Source of the DNA: Apostichopus japonicus
Lineage: Eukaryota > Echinodermata > Holothuroidea > Aspidochirotida > Stichopodidae
Direction: 5' to 3'
Assembly: GCF_037975245.1 (NCBI RefSeq)
Contig: NC_092580.1
Location: 33,257,001-33,321,000, forward strand
Length of the DNA: 64,000 nt
The notes under the pieces are model-generated. The model saw nothing but the letters and a program-made list of their open reading frames with translations. It did not search any database and was not told where the DNA came from. A program made the position numbers and the translations under genes. Below, one piece after another: positions 46,966-61,900 of this stretch. Within the stretch, counting starts at the first letter, position 1; each line of letters starts with the position of its first letter.

Positions 46966-49900
46966 TCAACCGACGGCAGAAGTGATCAATTCGCTGATTT
47001 CTGGATCAGTACTGCGAACAGTAATCTGCATGGTGACTGTATCCTGCAGGGCGAGTCTGGACTTCACCAGGACATCGACGCCCCCCCTGAACACCCCCGC
47101 CAGGTAGAGAGAGTGTGAACTCTTGCCTTCCGGTACCTTGTCTGACCTTTCGCACGGTTGCATGCCCAGGAAACTTACTATATTATTGATAGCCTCTGTG
47201 GGTGAAAAGGAGAATTGGTGAATACGTTACACCAACTGATAAACTGAAAGTATTTACTTAGAACGTAGCATGACAGGTCAACGTCTCTGACAAAATCAAA
47301 TATCTGTGTTTACAACAACAAAGTCGAAACCTTTCTCTTACTTTCAGATGTAAGAAATATCAACCCTTACCATCTGAATTCTGACAGATGTACCTAAAAA
47401 TTTATCATGGAAAGCATAATCCACTAGAAACTCAGGGGGTAAACAGGAAATATCCATATCAGATACAAAAACATCTGAAGGATTTTCTAAAAATCACCGT
47501 TTTTTAAAGTTTGTAGAGACAGTTGATTAGACAATTAGCAACCAGAGCAGTGCCAAAACAATGTTCTCACCAAATGGTATATCTAATGAAACAAGACAAA
47601 CAATAATACACACTTCAAAGACTTACTTCAATTTGTCAGTTGGCACTTCAAGTAATATTAAGCTTTTGCAGTTTTTAAATTTGTTAAGCTTTCAATTTTT
47701 CTGATTAAAATCTGTCAGCCCAGTTTACCACTCTGATGATAGTCAGTATGAGATGACTTAATTTCTCTCTTAATATATTCATTAGACCCTGTTGAAGTAG
47801 CCTAGGTAATTGCTACTCTATTACATCTATGGAAAGGGAAATAAACAGAAAAAAAGGGAAAACAGACCTTCTAAAGTCTTTGCTGACAGAGCAAACGTCT
47901 CTTCGAGTTCATGTTCGTCTCCAATCTCTTCCCAGGAGGCCATAAAGTTTGGTTTCATCACCCTCTGTACATGGTCTGAAAATGTGAGCTCAGCATCCTC
48001 CAACTGAAATGGAATTAAAATTGTTCAATTGATGTGAATGGAGGGCAATGAATATTCATGAAGTCAGTCTGGAAACATGAAGAATGCTTCTTGAGTCACT
48101 TAACAACTGTATGTTCTGGTTATATTGAAATCACTTGATGAACTTTATTCTTTTTATAGTTACATAGCACCCCCTACTTCAAGGTGTCCTTGGTGAGTCA
48201 GGAACTAATTCCGTATTCTAGTTTTAATTGATATGATGATCCATAATCACTTATATCATCGTTCGATTAATAATTATTCGGGGCACTTACCACATATTCG
48301 TCTTCATAGCCATCTTCGTCCGCTTCTCCAGTGTTAGGATCGCAGTCTTTCACTGAGTACTTTAATGTGTTACTAAATATAGATGAAACTGGGGGAAGAA
48401 AAAAAAGAATTATAAATTATTGCAATTTGATAGTAACATTTGTTGATCATTTCATCCTGCAACTGTTCGGGATCACAACAATGATCAATTTATTACCGGA
48501 CATGGTAGATGGCTTATGAAAACTAAAGGGCTACCTTCTCCAGAGCAAGAATTCAAAGCAGAGTCAAGAATTGTGCAGTGCATCATAAATGACTGGTTAC
48601 TGATTATGATTATTTATCAGTCAAATATGAGAAACATAATTTCAAACATAATTTGTACAACTAACATTTCCCCTGGCGCTCCCTACCTCGATCCAACGCT
48701 CCACCCAACCCTTCCCACACTTGTGTATGTGTATATAACTGTTAATAGTACAATACTGACCTTCTGTGTTATCTTCTGGAAGCTGTACTAGTGTGTATGT
48801 GATACCTGGTTGGTTGTATTTCAGCACCGGTGCTGTTACCACTGATTCCACCTCAAAGCCCTCTGCTGAGTCCATTTGTACGTATACTTCTTCCAATTGC
48901 TGATCGTTCAGTGTATTTGTGCAATCAAACTATAACGAGGACCAAAAACATATCAACATAAAATATGAAAATATCTTGCTAAGCATAACAGTATTAGCAA
49001 CTAGCTCCATTCACAACAATCATAAAGATATATTAAGCACGACAGAATTGCTACTAACCAACTCATAACATACCAGTGACAAGAAAAATGCCAAGTACCT
49101 GTCAAGCATGACAGTGTAACTAACCAGCTCATTACATAGCAATCATTTCATATTACTTCATATCTTTAACATTTTTTATTGATATTTTTTTATTTATTTT
49201 TTAATTCCCCCCACCCTCACAACAATATCACATATATACATATATATCCTACATGAAAGCATTGGTGAAACAGAAGAAACATTTCAAAGATCTCACCGAT
49301 CATGAGAGGGTCACCTGCAACTTGCACATCATGGAAAATGAAAATAATTTAAGCACCGGTCAACCAGGACATTGTTACCAACTCAGTTGTTTACATAACA
49401 ATGACGAAGAAACATATTTTTTTCTTTCTTTACCTGAAACACGACATGTTTTGAGAAAGTGTGTTTGATGCAACGAACAATGTATTCCGTCTCTGACTCT
49501 GTAAGTTCAGCAGGTTTACTAGATTTGAAGAGAGGACCGATGTGTGCAAACTCTGGAATGGCAGCAAGTTGTTCTGTAGGAGATAACAAAAATAAATATC
49601 ACATACCACATGAACCTGCAATAATAACAAATGGAAGAAAATAAGCTGAGAGTTCTACCAGCCCACACTACCACAAAACTTTAATTCTTGGAACAAGATC
49701 TTTGCAACAGTCCTTTCACCCACCCATCCAACCCCCCCCCACTCCCCCAAATTACCAACATTCATGGAATTAAAAAAGTTAGGTATATCTTGCTTACCAG
49801 CATATATTTCTTGTGTTGGAGCTGAGGCCTTCTCGGCTGGTCGTGAGGTGGGACCGAGATCGCCTGGTAGAAAGAAAAGTACAAAATGAAACAAACCTAT

Positions 49901-52900
49901 AACTATGTTGTCAAATAATGTGACTAAAAGAAAAGAAAAGAACAAAATATGAAAGCTGACACTTCCTGAGTCAGAACTAACAGAATATTCTGTTCAGATA
50001 TGTTCACCCCAAGTCTGTGAATTGGTGGTACCATCAGTTTAAGTAAGAATCGACTCACAATATCAACATTTTAATTCTAATACAGTGGAAACAGAAAAAA
50101 GATGTGGTATATGCCTTGCTTTGCTAGTCAAATTATGAAGTTGAGTAAGCCAGAAAATATTTCTCAATGAATCCCCAAATGAAAACTTCTTATAATAAGT
50201 AAATTGACACCACATATAGTTGCATCTACCATTTCAAGCCATACAAAAGACACAAACAAAAGATATATTTTTAAGCTGTGTGTTGGTATCACAACAGATG
50301 CTCGATCTACAGAAAATCTTGTTTGATTCTCAAGACAAATATCAACATGTTACTTTTGAAATCTACAAGATTTTAATAATTATATCCCTAAGCCTACCCT
50401 ACCTTGCATATTAAATGCTGGACACTTGCTATCATCTCTGTCAACTGATAAGAGCAATCACCAACTTGTCTCAACTGTTTGAGACATCAATTTCAGGTCA
50501 CAACACTTGCACATAACAATCGTTATTTGAGTGGCGAACAATTGGATCAACCTTAATATACACTAAGGTCGTAAAAATCTTACAACAGAAGGTAATTATC
50601 GGCTTTAACAGAATATTACTGCTCTGACATCATAGAATATGACCATGATAAGAAAAAGAAAAAAAGAACAAAAACTCACTTTTGACTTTCTTTTCACCAA
50701 ACGGTTGTGTATCCAATGGCACTGTTTTCATATCAAATGGTTGCTCAGAAGGTTCCAGGGTGTAGTGGTGGAGGGCCCTCTCCAGACCGACAACAGACAC
50801 CGAAAGTCCTGAGGTAAAACAATGACAATCATTAACAAGGAGGTCATGTGATGGTTAGTTCAGAGCAGACTCCAGCAGCAGTTATGGTTACAATGAATAT
50901 TCATGACAATATTAAACTATGTGTCTTTGATGACAAGAGTATTGTAGAGAGAATATATACTGTATATTGCCACTTAATGTCACATTCCACACTTAAAACA
51001 TATTGAGATATGTACAGTAATACAAGGTTGTACTGGACAAAGAGATAGTGGTGGGGATACTACAAAACACTACAAAATCACACATCTTTTATGTTCTTGA
51101 CATGCATACCTTGTTTATCTGTTCACAAATGCACTTGAATGCCTGACCGCCCCCTTCCCTTCCGAACTGGCACTCCCCCCCCACACCATGTGTCAAGGAC
51201 ACGCTTTAGTCAGTCAAACATGGATGAAAATTTCAAAGACATGTCCGATAATCATGACCATAATGAATCACTGTATGAAGGGGACTGACCACCCAGTCAT
51301 AATAAAAGAGACTGGAAGGTTAATTATCCTTCAAGCTTTCTCTGGCACAGGTGTACAAGCCACTTGACAAAAGGTACTCAAGCGGCAAGTATTACAAATG
51401 TGCCTGGAATCGTTTTAGGAATACTACAAAACATGGAGGGAACAACATTGGCATTTTGTTTTTTTTCATTTTCTAATCCTAAAGCAGTGAATGTAGAAAG
51501 GTTCCCTCATATAAAAGTTGCTATGGAGCTAGTGGACTTTATCAGATACCAAATAAATGAGTCCTGGCATAGTTGAAAGTTGTGAATTTAAAAACAAAAT
51601 CACACATCTTTTATGTTCTTGACATGCATACCTTGTTTACCTGTTCACAAAGGCACATGAATGCCTGACTGACCCCCATACCTCTGAACTGACACTTGAA
51701 CTTCCACCACCCCCCCCCCCCCAACATGTGCCATCCCAGTACAAACATTACTGTGACAAGACTAACCATTTAATATATATGCTGAGTTGAGAGCTTTCTG
51801 GTTTTCTGCCAGGACGCTCAGATAGAATGTAGCTCTGTCTCTGACCTCATCATCACTGTCCAACAACGACCTGCAGAAAGATAAATAGCACGTCCTCTGT
51901 TTCTTCGATTGGAAACAAATACATTAGGCACTAGTGTGAAATTGATCTTCTTGACCGGCAGGACTGCACCAAAGTCCTGAATATTTCGGTCATTCTTTTC
52001 TCCGAGCAATCCAAATATTTTAACCACATGCAAAGGCATGATCATTTCTGTCTTAACCAAGTGATACAGATGCATAATGTTGTATATTTTCAAAGTGGGC
52101 TTATGGATCTATCATGCAGATTGGGGATTTCAGTTTTGTGAGACAGTAATTTGCATGAAGCAAAGCCTATCAATTCCTTGTGATACTTCGCCAGAAAAAA
52201 AGGCATAAGCAAGCAAAAACGCATCGGAATAACTTGACAATTCCTGTAACACTCAAAGGAGATTCACACATGATTCAATTATCGAATACAGAGAAACAGC
52301 TGAGTTGCGTAGTGTAGCACAAGTTAAGGAGACATAATATGCACATGGAACTACATGCAAGTCAATGTTAAAAGCATACAGCAAATTGGGCCATGTACTG
52401 AATTGCATCGCTGATTCGCTTCAGATGCTAACTTGAGGAGGGGCTCCTGCTAACTGTTACGAGCTATAATCTAAATATAATTAAGTCATGCAAATCAATT
52501 TTGTTAAGCTGTGGAGCTACAAAGTAACGAGGAAGCAGGGATACTTACCTCTCTAACAGAACCAAGATACTGGGAAGGAGAGCCTCACAGTGGGCACCAA
52601 ACTTGGCCAACGAACTCACAGCAGCTGAGAGAGATAATGTGAAGTTAATTGAGTGGCGGTTGTACCGGCTGCATACAGGGTCCTGACCCGATTAATTACA
52701 AAATGTTTGGAGGGGACTGACCAACCAGCCATGATAATAGAGACTGGTAGGTTAATTAACCTTCAAATGTTTCTCTTGCACAGAGTGTTGTAAGCCACTT
52801 GACATAGGTACCCAAGCAGCAGGTATTACAAATTGTGCCTTGTATCTTACAGCATAGAAAACAGGGATGAGCCAGCGGTAAAAAAAAAATCACGGAACTT

Positions 52901-55900
52901 TGCCAAACTTGCGGTATAGGCTCCAGTTCGTATGCAACAGTGTGTAAGGATAATAGTTCTTGTCACAGAGGTAGAAAAGAAACCATGGATATTCCGCGAA
53001 TTTGCGGAAAAAGCTCATGCCTGAGAAAAGTATCGAATTGTAGCTCATGATTCTTCCACACAGAATAATTCTCTTCAAATTAAGATTTCCACAAGACTGA
53101 ACAAGAAATGCACAGATCTCAAGCTATCTCAAAGTTATTCTACGACGAACGTTGGAAATTAAAGAATTAAAGATAATTAAAGAAAGTTGTTTATAGCTCT
53201 TTTTGGATTGAAGTTTTACAGCTAGACTCACAGGAGTCTGAAGAGTGCAACTGTTTTGAACGTCATCCACAAATACGAAACATATCTGCAATGCAATACG
53301 ATAATACCATGGAAACAAACATGTATATACATGTTAAACTGAGGGCCCCTACTATGCAACATACATGAGTTATGTGTGTTCGTGGTAATCGGGGAATAAC
53401 TTATTTGGCATTGCATACCAGATAGGCAAAATGGTAAAAATTTGCTATACAAGTTCAGAGATGACAAAACTGGTACACAAAATTATTCCCTGGTAATACT
53501 AACATATAAGCAAGCCTGTATAACTGCACAAATAATTATGATTTCGTACTTCATTTTTACAAGTTGGTACAAATATTGCATCATACTGGGATGCATGTAG
53601 TGAGTGTGTGTCTGTGGGGTGGAGGAGTTGGGTGGGGGGGGGGAGCGGAGTTACAAGAGTAAGCTCACCTGCACGTATGGCAGCATTCTCTAAGATCACA
53701 CGATTGTAGATGAATCTGATGTACTTGGCTGGGTTCAGTGTCCTTGGGCCCTCTTGACCAAGGAGATGTAAGATGCGAGTGGCTAGGGAGGTGTGCTCAC
53801 AGTCCTCTATGAACTCACAGAGATGAGATAAGCCTGCCTCTTTGGCTTCTGGGTTTTCCTCAATAATTCCAACCAGACTGTTCACAATGGCCTTCTTGTA
53901 CTCGTAACCACCCTATAGAAAAAGAGGGGCAAGACACGAAAGGCAATAGCAATTAGCAGCAGGATACGACACAGCATTTTCAATGTAGCTACTCTATGGG
54001 TGTAGCTACTCAATATGAGCGTAGCTTCTCTATGAGTGCAGCTATCTATGAGTGTAACTAATCTATGAGTTTAGCTACTCTATGAGTGTAGCTACTCTAT
54101 GAGTGCAGCTACTCTATGAGTGTAGCTACTCTATGAGTGCAGCTTCTCTATGAGTGTAGCTACTATATGAGTGTAGCTACTCTATGAGTGTAGCTACTCT
54201 ATGAGTGTAGCTACTCTATGAGTGTAGCTACTCTACGAGAGTAGCTACTCTACGAGTGTAGCTTCTCTACGAGTGTAGCTAATCTATATGAGTGTAGCTA
54301 ATCTATGAGTGTAGCTACTCTGAGTGTAGCTACACTATGACAGTAGCTACTCTATGAGTATAGCTACTCCATGAGTGTAGCCACTCTATGAGTGTAGCCA
54401 CTCTATGAGTGTAGCTACTCTATGAGAGTAGCTACTCTATGAGTGTAGCCACTCTGAGTGTAGCTTCTTTATGAGTGTAGCTAGTCTATATGAGTGTAGC
54501 TAATCTATGAGTCTAGCTAATCTATGAGTCTAGCTACTCTATGAGTCTAGCTACTCTATGAGTCTAGCTACTCAGAGCCCTACTACACAAGTTGTATTGA
54601 AGGTGATATGGAATCTTCAAAGGAAGAACAAAACCAACGTAAACTTACATCATCCCTGAGCATGGAAGCCAGGAAGTTCATCATGACGGTGTACTTGCGG
54701 GGAAACTTTGAACAGAGCGAGCTGACGGCATCGACTACCACGACTTTGAACTCGTCCGAGATGTCTGACATGAATGTACCGATCTGTTTCATCAGTCGAT
54801 CAATACTGCTCTCACTTCCAGTCTTGAGGAGCGTCGTGATGGCAAGGGTTGCTATGCTGCGATTCACATCCGTGATGAGATTTTCCAGGTCAAGATTGCA
54901 AGCGGTGACGGCAGCGGGATGTGTCATGGCAACCTTAGTGGGATGGAATGAATAGTTACAAATAAGTCATTGTTTTCACTGTAGGTATGAGTTTTCCTGG
55001 GATAACCACTGAATTATAAATCCAATTAATATATTAACTTGATAAATGAATGTATAATACAATATTATGAATCACTGTATGAAGGGGACTGACCACCCAG
55101 TCATAATAATAGAGACTGGAAGGTTAATTATCCTTCAAGCTTTCTCTGGCACAGGTGTACAAGCCACTTGACAAAAGGTACTCAAGCAGCAGGTATTACA
55201 AATGTGCCTGGAATCATTTTAAGTGTAGCTAATATCTAACAGTTACAAATATAAATATAGCAGCAGTCTTTAAAATTTTGAATTAAAATCAGCCTTCAGT
55301 CTTGAGTTACAACTTCAGGTGACCAGTCTGTGATTTGTAAACACTCGTTGCGGTCACGTCAGCTGAAAGGTCTCATTTGAGAAGAAATTGAGACCATAAC
55401 AACTTCTGACTTCTTGCTAGACCGACCCAAACTAACCGATATTAGAATAACATCACATCTCTTGTCACCATGTCAACCAATCACAACAGTTTTCTACTGA
55501 GCATATTCAAGACACCACCTGATTGGTCTGTATGAGTGCACAGAGGTATGTAGACCTGTCCATGGTACTAACTAAAACCGTGTCTTTTAGACCTGATCCT
55601 GCAAGATTGATTTGACATACCTTGTTAAGAGTCTTGGTGGCTGCAAACCTGAGCGTTGGCTTGGGAGAGCTCAGGAAGAGTTGTAGGACAGAGACTGCCG
55701 GGGCTAGCTCCCTGGCAGAGGTATCCTTCATGTTAACGATGGCATGAGCAGCTTCATAAATCACCATCTGGATCGCAAAGATCATTAATTGGATTAATTG
55801 TGTTTAATTACATGAAGCTTGAATACTTGAACACAAGATCAATCATGTATCTTGGTTTTAATTGGGCAATAAGCTATTAAAAATCAGTCAAGCTGCTAAA

Positions 55901-58900
55901 TGAACTGCAATATCTGTACATACCGTACAAACCTTAGCATTAGGCAATCTCTATTAATAAACTCTTCACTTACTTCACTCAAAACCTTTCTTGGCAAAAG
56001 TGTTACTAATAAAGACTTGTCAGGCAGGATAGCTAGATATCTTGATAAGTATTTATTCATTTATTTATTTATGCATACATATATATATGTATATTTATAT
56101 ATATATTTATTTATTTATTTATTTATTTACTTATTTATTATATTTATATATATATTTATTTTATTTATTTATTTATATATTTATTTATTTATTTATTTAT
56201 GTATATTCATTTATTTATGCCTCTCATTACTCCATGTACAGACAATCATCCTCATCGTAGCTTCAAGTCATCTTAGAACAGACAAGACCTGTTACTTACC
56301 TCACTCTTGTGACGAAGACAACTTTCTATGAAATCAACCAGAGGACTTGCATCTCTGTTGAAGATAAATAACAACGAAATTAAATAATACACTAGCATGG
56401 ATACCCTGGTCTTGTCTTGTCAAAAATACTAATCATCTTGTTAAAATAGGGATAATTTACTTTGTTCGAGATAACGAGTCTTAATTATTACTGCAGGAAA
56501 ATCTTATCATATCCCTTATGAAAATTTGCCCACAAGTGACCCCTCGGCCGGGGGGGGGGGTGGAATTCACTGGGGTTAAGAAAAAGAAGGTAACTTATTT
56601 AACTAGAAATTCCACCAAGATAAGTTACAATTGTAGTGTACATGTGTCATAATTAAAAACATAGAAACATCAAAATTAAAAATCTCCTCAAAACAAAATC
56701 TTACCGATACTCTTCCTTCTCAAGGAGCTTGGCAGAAATACGAATCTGTTGTCGGAAAAACGCAGATAAATGAAACAAATTAGAATAATTTTTGGAAAAA
56801 CCCCTTAAGATTTGTGGTAAAATATACTTTGTTATTTACACATATTATTTTCATTATTTCAACAAAACAGAAGTGATGCATTATCCCCCCCCCCACCCCG
56901 CCCCCATCATTCACCAACAATTAAAAACTGCACCACATTCTACAGCAGATGTTGTTAACTGTTAATTCAGTGTCCCCAACTCTCTCGCCTGTGTGTCTAT
57001 AGAGTGACGTAGCTTGACTTAGATCTGTTAGCTTACCAGAAGACAAGTCGCATATGGCGACTTCAAGCCTCCTTTGGTGTACTTGGACACCATCTTGGAC
57101 ACTGCCATGGGGTCATTTTTCCTGACGTAGTGGAGTAGGCCGAGGGCGTGGTACTGGACCATGATGTTATCACTGGAAGCGGCCTCTTGTACCTCGTTGA
57201 CCCATCGTCGGACAACCTCCGGGTTCTGCTTCATAATGTGCTATAATATAAAAGACAGATTGGACGTTGTAAAACATGGGTTAACCTTCTAAACGGATAC
57301 CTGGCAGAAATCAGCTTATAGCAACAACCAGAGACCATCAACTTAAACATATCTTAGAGTCGCTTTTTGCTTTAATTTCTGTAAACTTTTTACACAATAA
57401 AATGTGATGAATACTAAGGATTTATATAATACTAGGCATTTACATGTGCATAGGAGAAATCTTATAGAATCAATTGGTATGAGTAATTCCTTGTTAATTA
57501 ACCTTTGTTTAATGCCCAAAACAATTGATAGAGCTGCCCTACTTGACTTTGATCAAATGTAACATTGTTTTAAGCATGTTGGCAAGATTTGGCAATTTAA
57601 GTAAACCAAACGAAGAAAAAAATAGGTTTTCTCCCCCAACAAATCCTCCTTTCAATCTACAAAACAGGGTGGGAATTTTACGGTACGCCGGTACGCTAGC
57701 ATACTGGCATGAAAATATGGCTTACCAAAATAAGAAAATCAAATGGGCCTAGTACTACACACCCTTGTAATGAGCGTACCAAAAATTCTGACCGTAAGTG
57801 ACTGCATCGGACTGTAGTAGGCTTATCTGCAATCTGCTTCTAAGTTACGGATTATTAATTTGTCGCGCAGCTAGCAAAAAGCACCAACGAACAGGCCGTA
57901 CACAGCTGGCTGCTAGCTCAGCGATCGTGCCTGGACCGTCACATACCTACGACTAACTGTGTATGCATCGCAAATTATTCCAACTTCACACATGAACTAC
58001 GCAATTGCCGACGGCAATTGCGTAGTTCATACTGTACATGTGCTCAGAATTTTCCCAGGTACCCTGCCAAACAACTGTGCGCTCATCCCCTGTCTAACAC
58101 CTGTTTGTTAACATTTTTGGCACGTTTCCAAGAAACGTTTCATGGAGTATTCCCCATGATACACGAGGCACAGTTCATACACGCAGCACAAGATATCAAG
58201 CTATGGCCATCTTTATGAAAGTAAACCTTGTAATAAAATATGTTTTAGGCCACACGGCATGATTAACCAATGCTTAAAATTATTTCTATGTTCTTGTAGA
58301 AAACGTCAAGTTTGCAAAATACAATTAGTTGTGTTTTTGTAGTTACGTGAGATCCGTAACAGACGAGGTGGTTAGGCTATTTGCTATACACTTAACTATG
58401 GTAGGACATTATTTTTTCCGTATTTTTGGAAATTCTAGAAAATACTTTCTTTTCCCCCCGCTTAACACCAGATGTGGTCTTACGGTTTATTCAAAAATGG
58501 GTGTACTAGAGCCTTGTTTACATGACATTAGTTGTATGTAGCACGATATGCCAGTTTTGCGTGAATTTTTCGAAAGTGTTTTCCTGGATCTTTCGTAAAA
58601 TTTGAAAGGACCCAACTTACTTTTCGTACACAATTGGTAATTTCTCTACTGATTTTCAGAGTTTTTTTACGATCTCCAGTCCATACATTTCCTTTGATCA
58701 TGTATTTGAATAACTAATACCAAGTCGAGTATTCGACCTGGTATTGTCTGGTCGGAGAGTTCAACGTGATGGACAGGGATTGTAATTATTTCGATCGAAC
58801 ATGAATTGACTGGATTATCTGCGCCGCCGCTGTCGGCTCGATTTAAAGTACACTTGTGCCGCGAATCAGGAAGTTTTCACAAAAGGATAACAGCGTTCAG

Positions 58901-61900
58901 GTCATTGTGCTGTGCTTACCGATTCATGAATTGTGCTTACCAACTGAGAAATCTTGGCTCATGTTGGTAAGCACATTTCATCAAAAAATGAAAAAATGCT
59001 TACCAACTTTTTTTGCCGAATTCCCACCCTGCTACAAAACTCTTTCTTATGGAATGCTTTATCTGTTATCATAGCAACATGCTACACATTGCCTCACAAA
59101 ATGCAGAGTCATTTCAGTTTTTGTATACAGAACCTTACTATTTTCAGTATTTTAACATTAACATACATGAACCTCAAAAGTGTTATAAATACAAGCACTC
59201 GATTATTCCCTGTTTCTCTGATAGAAGAACAGCACACTTTATTGGTAAGAAAAGTTACATTTTGAACAATAGTACTCTCTGACCAAAGACCTTTTGATTC
59301 ATCTTCCAAACAAGCAGAGAGACGATAAGTACCAAAAGTTCGCAGAAACTCACCAATGAGGATGCCAGAGCTGCGCTGGAAACGCTTGGCACTTTGTCAA
59401 CAATGGCTTGCTTCATAAACCGCTCTATGGCTTGAAGCATCGTACTCTGTGTATGGATGAACGAAAATGAAGCATATGTAAGTCATATGATTATGAACTT
59501 ATTGAAGACCAAGCATCATTATCAAACTGTTGATTTGAACAATAAGTATGTTAATTTAATGCAAATGATTAACATCCAACTACAATTACACAATTCCGAC
59601 CAGAGAGGATATGCAAATGATGTGGAAAGAGTGACAAAGAAACTTTAAGACCGAACTACATATTGTTTTTTTGTGTCTACCTTGGATAATTTCTTCTACA
59701 TTGGACCAATGAAAGATTATTCTGTATAAACAAAGTTTAGCATGTACTTTTTCTCTCACAAGTTGAAGGTCGTTGGAGGTGATCAAACTTTAAGTTCATG
59801 TTACACTGAATGTTTATTAAGATGTATTGAAAGAAACATTGACAGTGTATCGTATAATGCTGGGCTAGTGATGCACAGAGAACACACATGCCTGTACCAC
59901 ACATTCGACGGCATTCCTGCGATCACATCCCAAAGGTCGAAAGTGATATACTCAAAGCAAAGATAATAAAGTTACTGACATCGGTGATTTTGCAGAGTGC
60001 TCGGATAGCTGCAGCTCGGTAAAGGTCCTCCTTGCCAGTCATATCCCTGGTCAGACTGCTGGTTACGATGATGACATCATCAGCGATATCAGCCATCTCC
60101 TTGATTAGAAGGTACACCATCCGACGAAGCGTCACCTGTAAAAAATGGAAAGGAGTGTGATTAGCCTTTACTTAATGTACTAGACATGATCGTAATGAGA
60201 ACTGAGAAAAATGAATAGAGTTAAGGGTGCTCTATTAGAAAGAGGAACATTCGTACATGAAAATAATCCTCCAGCCTAAATTACAATGAAAGAAACAATA
60301 AGGGAGAGCATATTAGTATATGTGACAAGAATCAATTAGGGAGAGCATACTAGTATATATGACAAGAATCAATTAGGGACAGCATACTAGTATATATGAC
60401 AAGAATCAATTAGGGACAGCATACTAGTATATATGACAGCAAAAAAAGAAAAAAAAGTAAGCTGATTGAAAAGGGGACCACAGCTGTTGACATAGAGGAA
60501 ACAAAATCAGGCTACTTACATCACTTGACTGAAAAAGTTTTGTCATGGCAAAAAAAGTCCCTGTGGCTTCTGTTCTCCCAAATTGTTCTCCTTGGTTCAA
60601 GACATACATGATTTTTGTCAATGTGTGACAACATTTTCTTGGCTTGATTGGAGTTTCATTGAAAGAACGGGCCTGTAAAGCAAGGAGAAGGTAATTGGTT
60701 TTTCATTGTATAATTTGAATGATGCAAATTTATCAATAAAAAAAAATTAAAAAGGAAGAAAAAGGGAAACAAATTTCCCCAGTATTTTTCTTTTGAGGTT
60801 TATTCAATTTGCTTAATCTATAAATAATGAAATAGTAAGCTTCTGTGTAGATCAACTGATATCATGTACAAGAATGTGTTTACATTTATTTGGTTAATTG
60901 CATTTCCTATATATTTTTCACATTGTTTACACACATTGTTTACACGCCTGTTGTACATTCTTGAAAACCAAGACAGGGGAACACAGTGATTAACAGCAAA
61001 AATAAGAACCATGTTTCAAAACTCTGTTATTCCACTCTTATGTCATGTTGTGACCAAAACTAATATTCAAAAGTGTTTACCTCTTGGATGACAGTGCTCT
61101 TCTCCAGCCCTTGGAAGGGGTTAGATGAGGCACCTACAAAGAAAATGAAAACAAACACCAGTAATAAAGAAATGAAGCATTTGTTCACAACACACTGATC
61201 AATTCCCTTCCAAGCTTACTATCAATTTCTAAGAACAACAAAGTTAAAGCCATAAGACTTAATTGAGTAGACTGCTCAAATGATCTCTAAATGTATTGAA
61301 TAGCTAGTCAAGGTTCTGATACTAGTATCCCACAAGCACTTACTATTTACACTTGTCTTGATATGCCTTGACACTACATTAAGGTACAAAGAAGCACACA
61401 ACCATACAGTAATCTATGGTTTGAAATGTTCCATGGAAACTAATCTACAAATTTAGGCAAATTGAAATCTGCACTTTTATACAAAGCTATTCAGACATCC
61501 CAATGGCAGATGATACATCAGGCTTGCTAAGACTTCATTGTTATTGGTGGCATTAAGGATAGTCAATCCACACTGACCTTGGAATATATCAAATTTGGAT
61601 TCTGTTTGTTTGATGACTTCAACTGACCCTCTGAAGGCAGAGTGAAGTTTTAAATTTATCTGTTTATTCTTAAGTTTTACCACCAAATACTAATGTGACT
61701 ATGCGACCAGCATGTCCTAGCTTTGTCCTGGAGCATAGCCTAGGCCTACCAATCATAGTCGTTAGGCTGACACAAGTTACAATCATTCATAGTTTATTAG
61801 TAGACACAGGCCTTGTCTTATTTAGGCTGTTAAACAGTCTTTTCGGGAATCTTAAACTTCCCTGATTTAAACTAGGTCAAACTTAGGCTCACCCGTAATC

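Noticed and set aside
51364-51576. 70-aa ORF between the duplicated 75-bp segments
   Set aside because: It begins inside the 156-bp interspersed repeat and has no recognisable domain; gamma-COP splicing passes over it.
55900-56331. 143-aa ORF rich in Tyr, Ile and Leu resembling a membrane protein
   Set aside because: It translates the (TTTA)n microsatellite; the apparent membrane segments are an artefact of repeat composition.
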